Shown piece after piece: positions 1 through 5,500 of a DNA stretch of 11,178 nucleotides. Each line of letters opens with the position of its first letter. Positions within the stretch are counted from its first letter, which is position 1. Under the pieces are notes generated by a model. It was not told the DNA's origin, made no database searches, and saw only the letters and a program-made list of their open reading frames with translations. Made by a program: the position numbers and the translations under genes. Origin of the DNA: Actinomycetes bacterium. GTDB taxonomy: Bacteria; Actinomycetota; Humimicrobiia; Humimicrobiales; Humimicrobiaceae. Where the stretch lies: positions 1 through 11,178 of the forward strand of contig JAUWCR010000017.1 of NCBI GenBank assembly GCA_030609215.1, read 5' to 3'.

Positions 1-2
1 GG

Positions 3-929
3 CTTAGCAGCAAACATGCAAGCATGGCTATTTTCTGTACAGCCAGCCACTGGAATACGGAAGCTATCTTGCTTGCGGCAAGCCGCTTTGCTCAAAAAAA
101 TGATATTAAGGAAATTCCACTGGCAATTGCCATGACATTTAATTATCCTTATATGCCCCAGGCAAAAAGGGTGACTTATACAAAAGACCCCATGGTTGGC
201 TTTGTTTCAGTAATGGAGCATTTAAAGATCTTATGCGATGGGGAAGAATCCCCATATGGTAATGTAATAGTACTTCCCCACCTTGACCATGCCGACCCGA
301 TTAGGGATAAGTGGGCATTGACAGAGGGGCTACCTTATCTGGCTAGTGTTATGTTTGATGCGCAAAAGTATTCGTCAGAGGATAATATTGCTTTGACCAG
401 CAAGTATGTCAAAAAATATGGAAAGCAGGTGTTGATAGAAGGGGTTATGGAAGAATTAAGTGTTGAGGGAAATGCGCAGGGGAGAGGAGATAACAGATAT
501 GTAGAAAAAGCCGTAGCATACACTTCAAAAACAGGTGTGGATTTCCTTGTAGCTGACCTGGGAACAGAACAGCAGTCTTCAAGTATGGGAAAATGTGAAT
601 ATCTGAGTGATAGGGCCAGAGAGTTGACCATGAATCTAGGTAAAGCAATGCTGGTTCTTCATGGGACCTCTTGTCTTTCCAATGACCAGATGGCATCATT
701 ACCGAAAGATGGAATAGTTAGGGTGAATATGTGGACCCGTATTGCTAGAGAATCAGGCCAATATGCAGCCCAGAAGCTGGTTGAACGAATGGATCAAATC
801 ATGAACGGTGATTTTGAATCGTCTGAATCAAGACAATACATATTTGATTCTATTGAAAAAGCAGCAGATATTATGGAAGAAACGCTGGAGCTCTTAGGAT
901 ATATAAATTTGAGAGGGGAAAAATTGTAG
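3..929 (+). CDS. class II aldolase family protein, 5' end outside window
   Basis: This is a member of the class II (zinc-dependent) ketose-bisphosphate aldolase family, which cleaves or forms fructose-1,6-bisphosphate-like sugars in the cytoplasm. Numbering from the first ATG (24), the frame shows the HLDH metal and catalytic motif at residues 86-89, an IEGVMEE segment near 138-144, GVDFLVADLGTEQQ at 171-184, VLHGTS at 211-216 and GIVRVNMWT at 230-238. These are in the family order. The frame stays open upstream of the ATG to the window edge (codons from base 3). The family normally has about 20 more N-terminal residues before the NTEAILLAA helix, so the true start is probably outside the window. 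Where most members have GT-x-His-Gly, this one has GTEQQ, so one usual zinc ligand seems replaced. Codon use is more GC-rich than its neighbours. The fold is confident. The exact substrate is not, and tagatose-bisphosphate or a non-canonical aldol substrate is possible. Confidence 0.85.
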   Translation, partial: LSSKHASMAIFCTASHWNTEAILLAASRFAQKNDIKEIPLAIAMTFNYPYMPQAKRVTYTKDPMVGFVSVMEHLKILCDGEESPYGNVIVLPHLDHADPIRDKWALTEGLPYLASVMFDAQKYSSEDNIALTSKYVKKYGKQVLIEGVMEELSVEGNAQGRGDNRYVEKAVAYTSKTGVDFLVADLGTEQQSSSMGKCEYLSDRARELTMNLGKAMLVLHGTSCLSNDQMASLPKDGIVRVNMWTRIARESGQYAAQKLVERMDQIMNGDFESSESRQYIFDSIEKAADIMEETLELLGYINLRGEKL

Positions 930-1066
930 ATTTTCTGGCTCTGAACATACTAATGCTTTAATAAAATTCTGTTCTTTTAAAAAAGTTATAGCATTCGGTT
1001 TGCATGCATTAAGTTAAGAAATTATAGCAGAGAACAGATTAATGAATTTATTAAAGAAGATCAGTT

Positions 1067-1149
1067 ATCTAACCCCATCATCAGATTTAATTGTAACTGT
1101 CTTTTGGTTTAACCTGACAATAGTTCCGACGATTCTATTTCCATCATTA
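1067..1149 (-). repeat. dispersed repeat, copy 1 (coding-derived)
   Basis: These 83 bases match 5386-5468 in the same orientation with 3 mismatches (80 of 83). On the minus strand they translate from an ATG at about 1157 to NDGNRIVGTIVRLNQKTV, then IKSDDGVR and a stop. The frame is cut just where the other copy continues with WRVSP, so this copy is truncated at both ends. The protein pattern resembles the small beta-barrel tail found after SprT-like domains. That identification is from memory of the motif and is tentative. Confidence 0.8.
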
Positions 1150-1224
1150 ATCATTATTCCTCTAATTAAATAATACTAAAAAATAAACATTAAATGCAAG
1201 ATAAAATTTCATGTTTTAAAATAT

Positions 1225-1233
1225 TGGTATAAT
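1225..1233 (+). promoter_or_regulatory. extended -10 element
   Basis: TGGTATAAT is a perfect extended -10 (TGn plus TATAAT). No good -35 lies 16-18 bases upstream, which extended -10 promoters can tolerate. It would give a leader of roughly 120 bases before the ATPase gene, or it may be a relic promoter. Confidence 0.4.
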
Positions 1234-1282
1234 CAGAGAAAGTTTATTTAAATGGATAAACATAATGTAATTTCAATTAGTA

Positions 1283-1311
1283 TTGATTAATATTATATTG
1301 TATAGTAAAAT
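1283..1311 (+). promoter_or_regulatory. sigma-A-type promoter candidate for the ATPase gene
   Basis: TTGATT at 1283-1288 and TAAAAT at 1306-1311 are separated by 17 bases, a standard housekeeping spacing. Transcription would start near 1318, about 43 bases before the ATG at 1361. The surrounding DNA is very AT-rich, so chance matches are likely. Confidence 0.4.
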
Positions 1312-1360
1312 CATTGTAATGAATAAAAAACAATAATTTTGTTCACTAAAAATTAATATT

Positions 1361-2629
1361 ATGATAAAAGACATAGTTTACCAGCACAAGTTAGAAAAAG
1401 AAGATCAATTTTTAAAAGAATATATTTATCGGGAAAAACTTGATTTTGCTAAGAAATTTATTGATAGTGATTTAATAAAAATAATTACAGGCCCAAGAAG
1501 AGCAGGTAAATCTGTTGCGGCCTTTTTACTTTTAAAGGAAAAAAATTTTGCTTATTTAAATTTTGATGATGAAAATCTACTGAAGGTAAAAAATTATGAT
1601 GAAATTGTAAAGGCAATATTTGAAGTATATCCTGAAAACAAATATTTATTTTTTGATGAAATTCAAAATTTAAAAAATTGGGAAATTTTTGTAAATAAAC
1701 TTAAAAGGAGAGGATATAATTTAATACTGACAGGTTCAAACGCAAAACTTTTAAGCAAAGAGCTGGGAACAGTTTTAACTGGAAGATATGTCCCAATAGA
1801 AATATTTCCTTTCAGTTTTAGAGAATTCCTAAGTGCTAAAGGATTGGAAATAAAAAAAGAAGAAATTAATGTTCCAGAAGTCCAGGGCAGGATTCTAAGG
1901 TATTTAGATGAGTATCTAAGAGATGGGGGTTTTCCAGAAGTAGTAGTTAAAAAACTTGAGGCTAGAACATATTTAGAGACTTTATCTAATTCCATTTTAT
2001 TTAAAGATGTTGTAAAAAGATATAATGTAAGGTTTTCACAGAAAATTTATGATTTAAATAATTACTTAAATAGTAATTTTTCTTCTGAATTTAGTTTTTC
2101 AAAACTTAAAAATATCCTAGAATTTAGAAGTACCGTTACGCTGCAGAATTATTTAAGTTACCTCGAGGAAGCCTTTTTAATTTTTATTTTAAATAGGTTT
2201 TCTTTTAAAGTAAAAGAACAGATAAAGACACCTAAAAAGGTTTATCTTGTTGACAATGGTTTTTGCTCGCAGATATTATCTCGATTTTCTCAGGATTTTG
2301 GCAGAATAATGGAAAATTTAGTGTTTGTTGAAATTCTAAGGAGAGGATATAAACCAAATAAGGATGTTTTTTTCTATAAAACGAAGAACAATAAGGAAAT
2401 TGACTTTCTATTAAAAAAAGGAATTAAGATTGAGCAGCTAATCCAGGTTTGTTATAGGATAGAGAAGATAGGAACAAAAGAAAGGGAAAGCAGGGCTCTG
2501 ATTGAGGCAAGCCAGGATTTAGATTGTAATAATTTACTGGTTATAACCTGGGACATAGAATCTGAAGAGATAATTGGAGGAAAAAAGATTAAATTTATAC
2601 CCTTATGGAAATGGCTTTTGACTTTATGA
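1361..2629 (+). CDS. DUF4143-type ATPase (AAA_14 plus C-terminal nuclease-like domain)
   Basis: This is a 422-residue P-loop ATPase of the large, poorly characterised AAA_14/DUF4143 family. Visible motifs are Walker A GPRRAGKS at 44-51, Walker B LFFDE at 96-100, LTGSNA at 123-128 (sensor-like), TGRY at 140-143 (candidate arginine finger) and the FPFSFREFL segment at 149-157 typical of the family. A helical middle part is followed by a C-terminal region with MENLVFVE (317-324), EIDFLL (346-351) and QVCY (362-365). This is the E...D...Q spacing of the PD-(D/E)XK-like fold of DUF4143. Length is normal and the gene looks intact. No good Shine-Dalgarno precedes the ATG. The physiological role of the family is not settled. 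Such genes are common in accessory regions, which fits the patch that follows. Confidence 0.9.
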   Translation: MIKDIVYQHKLEKEDQFLKEYIYREKLDFAKKFIDSDLIKIITGPRRAGKSVAAFLLLKEKNFAYLNFDDENLLKVKNYDEIVKAIFEVYPENKYLFFDEIQNLKNWEIFVNKLKRRGYNLILTGSNAKLLSKELGTVLTGRYVPIEIFPFSFREFLSAKGLEIKKEEINVPEVQGRILRYLDEYLRDGGFPEVVVKKLEARTYLETLSNSILFKDVVKRYNVRFSQKIYDLNNYLNSNFSSEFSFSKLKNILEFRSTVTLQNYLSYLEEAFLIFILNRFSFKVKEQIKTPKKVYLVDNGFCSQILSRFSQDFGRIMENLVFVEILRRGYKPNKDVFFYKTKNNKEIDFLLKKGIKIEQLIQVCYRIEKIGTKERESRALIEASQDLDCNNLLVITWDIESEEIIGGKKIKFIPLWKWLLTL

Positions 2630-2775
2630 TTGTTATTACTAGTGTAGTTGGTGTATATTGTGCTGCATTCCTGTCAGGGCATTTAAAAATAAATTTGAGA
2701 AATACATCAAATTTGTTAAAATATTTAAGCGAGTACATAATACTAAATTTTTTTATTTATAATGTGTTACGCTAA
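2626..2775 (+). pseudogene. PfkB-family sugar kinase C-terminal remnant, copy 1
   Basis: A 49-codon frame starts in the ATGA overlap with the ATPase stop. Its beginning, SVVGVYCAAFLSGHLK (2641-2688), has the form of the GAGDxYxAAFLxGYL motif that opens the catalytic helix of PfkB/ribokinase-family kinases. The GAGD part is spoiled and its catalytic Asp position is Gly. Sequence after 2689 no longer looks like the family. The same motif recurs at 3596-3637 (8 of 13 residues and 28 of 39 bases alike over the core), so the resemblance is unlikely to be chance. A small hydrophobic peptide made from this frame cannot be excluded, but a promoter-like sequence lies inside it. Confidence 0.45.
2695..2722 (+). 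promoter_or_regulatory. promoter candidate for the PIN module
   Basis: TTGAGA at 2695-2700 and TAAAAT at 2717-2722 are 16 bases apart, and the -10 is preceded by TGT, giving an extended -10. Transcription would begin near 2729, about 77 bases ahead of the GTG start at 2806. Confidence 0.45.
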
Positions 2776-2805
2776 AGCATCAATTATTAATAGGAAGGTA
2801 ATTTA

Positions 2806-3249
2806 GTGAAAGTTTATCTTGATGCTTGCTGTCTAAATAGACCTTTTGATGATCAATCTCAAGATAGAATAAGACTTGAAACAGATGCAGTCTTAGGTAT
2901 TCTTGATCGTTGCCAAATTGGAGAATTGACATTGATTGGAAGTGAAGTAATGGATCTTGAAATTTCTAAAACTCCTGACAAAGAGAGAAGAGAAAAAGTT
3001 AGTATTTTATCTTCTATTGCTAGTTCCAAGATTATTGTTGATGAAGAGGTAGAAAAAAGAGCAATAGAGATTAGTTATTTAAAATTTCGTTCTTTTGATG
3101 CATTACACATTGCTTGTGCTGAGAAAGGTAAAGCTGACATAATGTTGACAACAGATGACAATTTGTTACAGAAAGCTTTGCAAAGTATAAGCTCCCTTAA
3201 AATAAGGATAGAAAATCCTGTAAGATGGTTAATGGAGGTAATAAAATAA
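2806..3249 (+). CDS. PIN-domain toxin (VapC-like ribonuclease)
   Basis: This is a 147-residue PIN-domain protein, the fold used by VapC-type endoribonuclease toxins that cleave RNA with a metal ion held by acidic residues. The candidates are in place: Asp6 in YLDACCLNRPFD, Glu47 in GSEVMD, Asp98 in SFDALHIA and Asp117/Asp118 in LTTDDN. The start is GTG at 2806, chosen because AGGAAGG at 2792-2798 sits 7 bases upstream. The stop overlaps the ATG of the next small gene (TAATG), which indicates translational coupling and supports a toxin-antitoxin pair. Here the toxin gene comes first, opposite to classical vapBC. The four-acid set looks complete, so activity is expected, but the RNA target is unknown. 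Confidence 0.88.
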   Translation: MKVYLDACCLNRPFDDQSQDRIRLETDAVLGILDRCQIGELTLIGSEVMDLEISKTPDKERREKVSILSSIASSKIIVDEEVEKRAIEISYLKFRSFDALHIACAEKGKADIMLTTDDNLLQKALQSISSLKIRIENPVRWLMEVIK

Positions 3250-3458
3250 TGAATACTCAAACATTAACTCCGAGTCAGCTCAGAAAAGCTGGGGTAGAAG
3301 CTTTAGCTAAAGCTTTAGGACCTATAGGTATGGTTCGCTTTCTTCAGTTCTTTGAAACTGGAGCAGGAGATTATACTAAAGAAAGAGAAAAATGGTTAGA
3401 TAAACCAGGTGTTAGGAATATAGTAGAAGAAATCAAGGAAAAATGGAAGAAAGTTTAA
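3249..3458 (+). CDS. small PIN-partner protein, probable antitoxin
   Basis: This gene encodes a 69-residue protein beginning MNTQTLTPSQLRKAG. I prefer the ATG at 3249 over the upstream in-frame ATG at 3225, because GGAGGT at 3234-3239 is correctly spaced for 3249 and this start overlaps the toxin stop by one base. The protein has an N-terminal helical SQLRKAGVEALAKALG segment, a middle MVRFLQFFETGAGDYTKERE segment and a basic C-terminal helix. Proteins with this L-T-P-S-x-L-R and ETGxGDYTKER pattern are familiar to me as small partners of PIN proteins of this type. Its likely job is to bind and neutralise the toxin and perhaps repress the pair. No classical DNA-binding motif is evident. Confidence 0.7.
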   Translation: MNTQTLTPSQLRKAGVEALAKALGPIGMVRFLQFFETGAGDYTKEREKWLDKPGVRNIVEEIKEKWKKV

Positions 3459-3484
3459 AATAATAAAGAAGTACATATGGCAGA

Positions 3485-3561
3485 ATGAAATTATTTATTG
3501 ATAAAATATATATGAAATAACAGTAGAATTTCTTAAAGGTCACGGGGGAAACACTCTGATT
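3485..3561 (+). pseudogene. DUF5615 (PIN-like) N-terminal remnant, frameshifted
   Basis: The ATG at 3485 reads MKLFIDK. Moving to the -1 frame at 3505 continues NIYEITVEFLKGHGGNTLI up to a TAG at 3562. Joined, this matches the start of DUF5615 PIN-like proteins (MK-hydrophobic-D-E-N-hydrophobic, then a V-x-x-L helix ending in GH). Without the shift the frame ends after MKLFIDKIYMK. The gene is therefore a short fragment with a one-base deletion, cut off after the first beta-alpha unit. The match is short, so the call is moderate. Confidence 0.45.
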
Positions 3562-3748
3562 TAGATTTTCACAACCATTACTTTCACTTTCTCAAGGTGG
3601 TGTGTATCGCGCAGTATTCTTATCAGAATATTTAAGAACTAAAGATTTATACAAATCTGGACTTTATGCATCAGCAGCATCCGCTATTCTTACTGAAAAA
3701 ACAGATGGAGTTACAACTTGAAGAATGCCTACTGGTAAAAAGGTATAA
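3560..3748 (+). pseudogene. PfkB-family sugar kinase C-terminal remnant, copy 2
   Basis: There is no start codon, but one frame (3560-3718) is open after a TGA at 3557. It reads SQGGVYRAVFLSEYLR, then KDLYKSGLYASAASAIL, an in-frame TGA at 3719-3721, then RMPTGKKV and a stop at 3746. The order is that of the end of PfkB/ribokinase-family kinases: GAGDxYxAAFL helix, ASAAAA helix, final MPT-x-x-EV segment. The catalytic Asp of GAGD is Gly (GGT). The upstream two thirds of the kinase are missing, so this is a dead fragment. Confidence 0.6.
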
Positions 3749-3790
3749 TAATAGAAGTATAGATAGTATTTTTAATTTGATATTAAAGAA

Positions 3791-3799
3791 TGCTATAAT
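3791..3799 (+). promoter_or_regulatory. extended -10 promoter for the DUF5678-like gene
   Basis: TGCTATAAT is a perfect extended -10. A TTTAAT 17 bases upstream (3771-3776) is only a weak -35. Transcription would start about 3806, giving a short leader that contains the GAGG ribosome site at 3821-3824. Confidence 0.5.
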
Positions 3800-3833
3800 A
3801 GCCTAACTTTTATTAAATGAGAGGATGATTGGA

Positions 3834-4043
3834 ATGAAAAAAGAATTATTAATAGATTTAAGTATGGTTCTAAAACCATACATCAAAGATAGATTGTGGG
3901 TAGCATTATACCCTAATTACAAAAGGGCAGCTGGTGTTGGAAAAACACCCAAAGAGGCACTCGAACAAGCTAAAAATAAAAAGATTAAAAATCCAATATT
4001 AATAAAGGCTATCCCTGATTATTCTAGGTTTCAAATATTTTAA
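3834..4043 (+). CDS. DUF5678-like small protein
   Basis: This is a 69-residue soluble protein of unknown function. It shows RLWVALYPNYKR, then VGKTPKEALEQAKNKK and NPILIKAIPDYSRF. This order of a WVAL strand, a T-x-x-EAL helix and a P-hydrophobic-hydrophobic-K-x-x-P strand is the layout I know from DUF5678-type small proteins. The ATG at 3834 is preferred over the one at 3825 because GAGG at 3821-3824 is 9 bases upstream of it and touches the other. It has its own promoter-like extended -10. Its 3' end overlaps the convergent antitoxin-like gene by 4 bases. The family assignment rests on recall of the pattern only. Confidence 0.6.
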   Translation: MKKELLIDLSMVLKPYIKDRLWVALYPNYKRAAGVGKTPKEALEQAKNKKIKNPILIKAIPDYSRFQIF

Positions 4044-4261
4044 ACAAATCTACCTTTCTTGTGTTTTGCGTCCAAACTGCCTCTTTGTAATCTTTCCAAT
4101 AAATCAGCGTTACTTGAGATTTCTTTCATTTCATACTCATCTACTAATTCAATCTGTTCAATATACTTTAAGGTTGCTGTTTTTATAAAATTAGAAAGAG
4201 TTCTATTTTCACTCCTTGCATGCTCCTTTAATTTTCCATATAGGGCATTTTCTATGCGCAA
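4040..4261 (-). CDS. orphan ribbon-helix-helix (CopG-like) antitoxin, 5' end damaged
   Basis: This minus-strand frame encodes about 73 residues with the pattern of CopG/RHH antitoxins: TLRIENALYGKLKEHARS as the DNA-binding strand and first helix, ENRTLSNFIKTATLKYIE as the second, then a tail ending LDAKHKKGRFV that normally wraps the toxin. Codons upstream of the TTG at 4261 read P-T-I-T (4262-4273), which extends the expected beta strand, yet no ATG, GTG or TTG exists before the stop at 4286-4288. The natural start therefore seems to be missing. Expression would depend on the TTG, which has no visible ribosome site. No toxin gene follows it, because its 3' end runs into the convergent DUF5678-like gene. 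It is probably a decaying orphan. Confidence 0.6.
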   Translation of the reverse strand: MRIENALYGKLKEHARSENRTLSNFIKTATLKYIEQIELVDEYEMKEISSNADLLERLQRGSLDAKHKKGRFV

Positions 4262-4409
4262 AGTTATGGTTGGAGAAGGTAATACTTACGAAGAAGTGAT
4301 TGTAGATATTAGATCTGTCATCAAGTTTCACATAGAGACTTTTGGAAAAGAAGACTTAGAAGTAGAAGAAATTGTAGAAATATTTATTGCAGAATTAATA
4401 TTTTGTTAG
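4254..4409 (+). pseudogene. HicB-like antitoxin fragment lacking its N-terminus
   Basis: The frame from ATG 4254 (or 4266) encodes about 51 residues: GEGNTYEEVIVDIRSVIKFH, then ETFGKEDLE, ending in an acidic hydrophobic tail. G-x-T-Y-E-E-x-x-x-D-I-R-x-x-I matches the central strand-helix of HicB/UPF0150-type antitoxins. The first half of that fold (the strand pair ending in the P-G turn) is absent and there is no ribosome site. The break falls at about 4260-4275, the same place where the divergent ribbon-helix-helix gene loses its start, as if a deletion joined the two. It may be untranslated. Confidence 0.45.
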
Positions 4410-4413
4410 GAAT

Positions 4414-4442
4414 TTGACTTATGAATTGATAATATTTATGCT
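4414..4442 (+). promoter_or_regulatory. promoter candidate for the MNT/HEPN pair
   Basis: TTGACT at 4414-4419 and TATGCT at 4437-4442 are 17 bases apart. The start point would be near 4449, about 95 bases before the MNT start codon. Between them lies AAAGGAG followed by a GTG with only eight codons (4487-4513), which looks like a relic rather than a leader gene. Confidence 0.35.
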
Positions 4443-4544
4443 AAAATTATGTTGGTATTTGGAGAAGCTAAATTAAAGGAGCTAAGTGTGCCTGGATATT
4501 TTTATAAATATTAGAACTTATGAATAAGATAAAAATGTAGCAAT

Positions 4545-4868
4545 ATGAATAAATATAAATTAGAGAAAATAAAAAAAATTATATTTAATAGATTAAGTAA
4601 TGAGTATAATTCTAATATGGTATATATGTTTGGTTCTTATGCTTATGGTACCCCTACTAAAGATAGTGATTTAGATGTTGCTATAATTGTTCCAAAATCA
4701 GAACAGCCTCAGTATAAAAGAAGTAGGAGAGGGTATTCAAAAATAAGAGACATAGATTTCCCCATTGAGATTTTAGTATTTACAGAAAGTGAAGTAGAAA
4801 GAGCAAAAAAAGTTAATACTTCGTTAATATCAACGATTTTAAAAAAAGGAATAAAGTTAAATGGATAA
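4545..4868 (+). CDS. MNT-type nucleotidyltransferase (MntA-like antitoxin)
   Basis: This is a 107-residue minimal nucleotidyltransferase. The signature GSX10DXD is intact: Gly30-Ser31, then Asp42 and Asp44 within FGSYAYGTPTKDSDLDVAII. The usual third acidic position on the following strand appears as Glu75 in FPIEILVF. In characterised MNT/HEPN pairs such as MntA-HepT, this enzyme transfers AMP to the HEPN toxin and silences it. The gene overlaps the HEPN gene by 8 bases, so the two are surely co-translated. The ATG at 4545 has no strong ribosome site, but it gives the normal family length. Confidence 0.88.
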   Translation: MNKYKLEKIKKIIFNRLSNEYNSNMVYMFGSYAYGTPTKDSDLDVAIIVPKSEQPQYKRSRRGYSKIRDIDFPIEILVFTESEVERAKKVNTSLISTILKKGIKLNG

Positions 4869-5286
4869 AGAGAAAAAAGCTGAATGGGAAGGATGGATAA
4901 AAAGAGCAATTAGTGACTATAATTCGGCAAAGAAACTAGTAGATGGAGATGAAAAATATTTAGATACAGCAGTGTATCATTGCCAGCAAGCTGTAGAGAA
5001 AATATTAAAATCATTTTTTATATATAAAGATATTCAATTTGAGAAGGTTCATAGCATTGTTTACCTGGTTAGCAAGTGTGCAAAAATCGAAAAAAGTTTT
5101 GAAAAATGGCATGAAGCAGCTGAAATACTGACACCATATGCTACGGCTTTTAGGTATCCAGGAGATTATTTTGAGCCAGAAATTGAAGATGTAGATGAAG
5201 CAATTAGATATGCAAAGGAAATTATAAATTTTGTTATTAGTATATATTTAAAAAATAAAGATTACGATGGTAAATTAATGGAGTAG
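4861..5286 (+). CDS. HEPN-domain protein (partner of MNT)
   Basis: This is a 141-residue all-helical HEPN-domain protein (PF05168-like). Recognisable parts are the N-terminal W-x-x-x-A-x-x-D-Y-x-x-A helix, the AVYHCQQAVEKILK helix at 37-50 with His40, VHSI at 63-66, and TAFRYPGDYFEPE at 95-107 near the C-terminal helix. HEPN toxins use an R-x4-6-H motif to cut RNA. I do not see a clear R-x4-H here, only the R98-Y-P-x-x-Y segment typical of the MNT-linked branch. It may therefore be a scaffold or a weak nuclease rather than a strong RNase. AAGGA at 4846-4850 serves its ATG, inside the end of the MNT gene. Confidence 0.85.
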   Translation: MDKEKKAEWEGWIKRAISDYNSAKKLVDGDEKYLDTAVYHCQQAVEKILKSFFIYKDIQFEKVHSIVYLVSKCAKIEKSFEKWHEAAEILTPYATAFRYPGDYFEPEIEDVDEAIRYAKEIINFVISIYLKNKDYDGKLME

Positions 5287-5292
5287 ATAATG

Positions 5293-5370
5293 TTGTTTGC
5301 CTAAACACAGCGTACCTAGATTTTCTTAAATAATTAAGCAAACAATATTATTGTAATATTTTAAGAAAAT
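5293..5370. repeat. interleaved inverted repeats
   Basis: TTGTTTGC (5293-5300) pairs with GCAAACAA (5338-5345). ATTTTCTTAAA (5320-5330) pairs with TTTAAGAAAAT (5360-5370). AATATTA (5344-5350) pairs with TAATATT (5354-5360). CTTAA (5325-5329) pairs with TTAAG (5334-5338). The arms interleave, so the alternatives are mutually exclusive structures or nested ends of an old insertion. It lies just past the stops of both the HEPN gene and the minus-strand frame, so a bidirectional terminator role is possible but lacks a GC-rich stem. Confidence 0.45.
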
Positions 5371-5500
5371 ACGGACTTACTCTCCATCTAACACCATCAT
5401 CAGATTTAATTATAACTGTCTTTTGATTTAACCTGACAATAGTTCCGACGATTCTATTTCCATCATTATTTATAAAATATACTCTATATAAGATAACCAT
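5348..5500 (-). pseudogene. 50-codon frame, small beta-barrel tail (repeat copy 2)
   Basis: The minus strand from ATG 5500 to TAA at 5348-5350 encodes about 50 residues: VYFINNDGNRIVGTIVRLNQ, KTVIIKSDDGVRWRVSPYFL and a short end. The G-T-I-V-R-L-N-Q-K-T-V and W-R-V-S-P-x-x-L pattern resembles the C-terminal barrel of SprT-like metalloprotease proteins. The rest of such a protein, including any HExxH motif, is missing upstream, so I treat it as a 3' fragment. A stand-alone small protein is the alternative. No ribosome site is evident. The match to 1067-1149 shows the fragment is dispersed. Confidence 0.4.
5386..5468 (-). repeat. dispersed repeat, copy 2
   Basis: This is the partner of 1067-1149: 83 bases with 3 differences, same orientation, 4319 bases apart. 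This copy lies inside a longer open frame on the minus strand and keeps the continuation WRVSP that copy 1 has lost. Confidence 0.8.

Larger units (their letters stand above)
930..1360. other. non-coding gap with decayed fragments
   Basis: No intact gene is visible between the aldolase and the ATPase. The gap holds a weak inverted repeat (TCTGTTCT at 968-975 and AGAACAGA at 1031-1038) and one copy of a dispersed repeat at 1067-1149. Just before the repeat, a short plus-strand frame reads NYSREQINEFIKEDQLS (about 1017-1070). It looks like coding sequence but has no start codon and runs into the repeat. Two promoter-like sequences lie before the ATPase. I see no GC-rich terminator after the aldolase. 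Confidence 0.5.

Noticed and set aside
335..699. Minus-strand open frames over the aldolase gene
   Set aside because: They lie antisense to a clear family protein, have no ribosome site and no recognisable domain.
1161..1360. Riboswitch or structured RNA leader
   Set aside because: The sequence is almost featureless A/T with no stable stem or conserved riboswitch core.
4059..4253. Upstream part of the long plus-strand frame ending at 4409
   Set aside because: It is antisense to the ribbon-helix-helix gene and its translation has no family character. Only the part from 4254 looks coding.
4476..4513. AAAGGAG followed by GTG as a small upstream gene
   Set aside because: The frame has only eight codons and resembles nothing known. 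It is more likely a relic.
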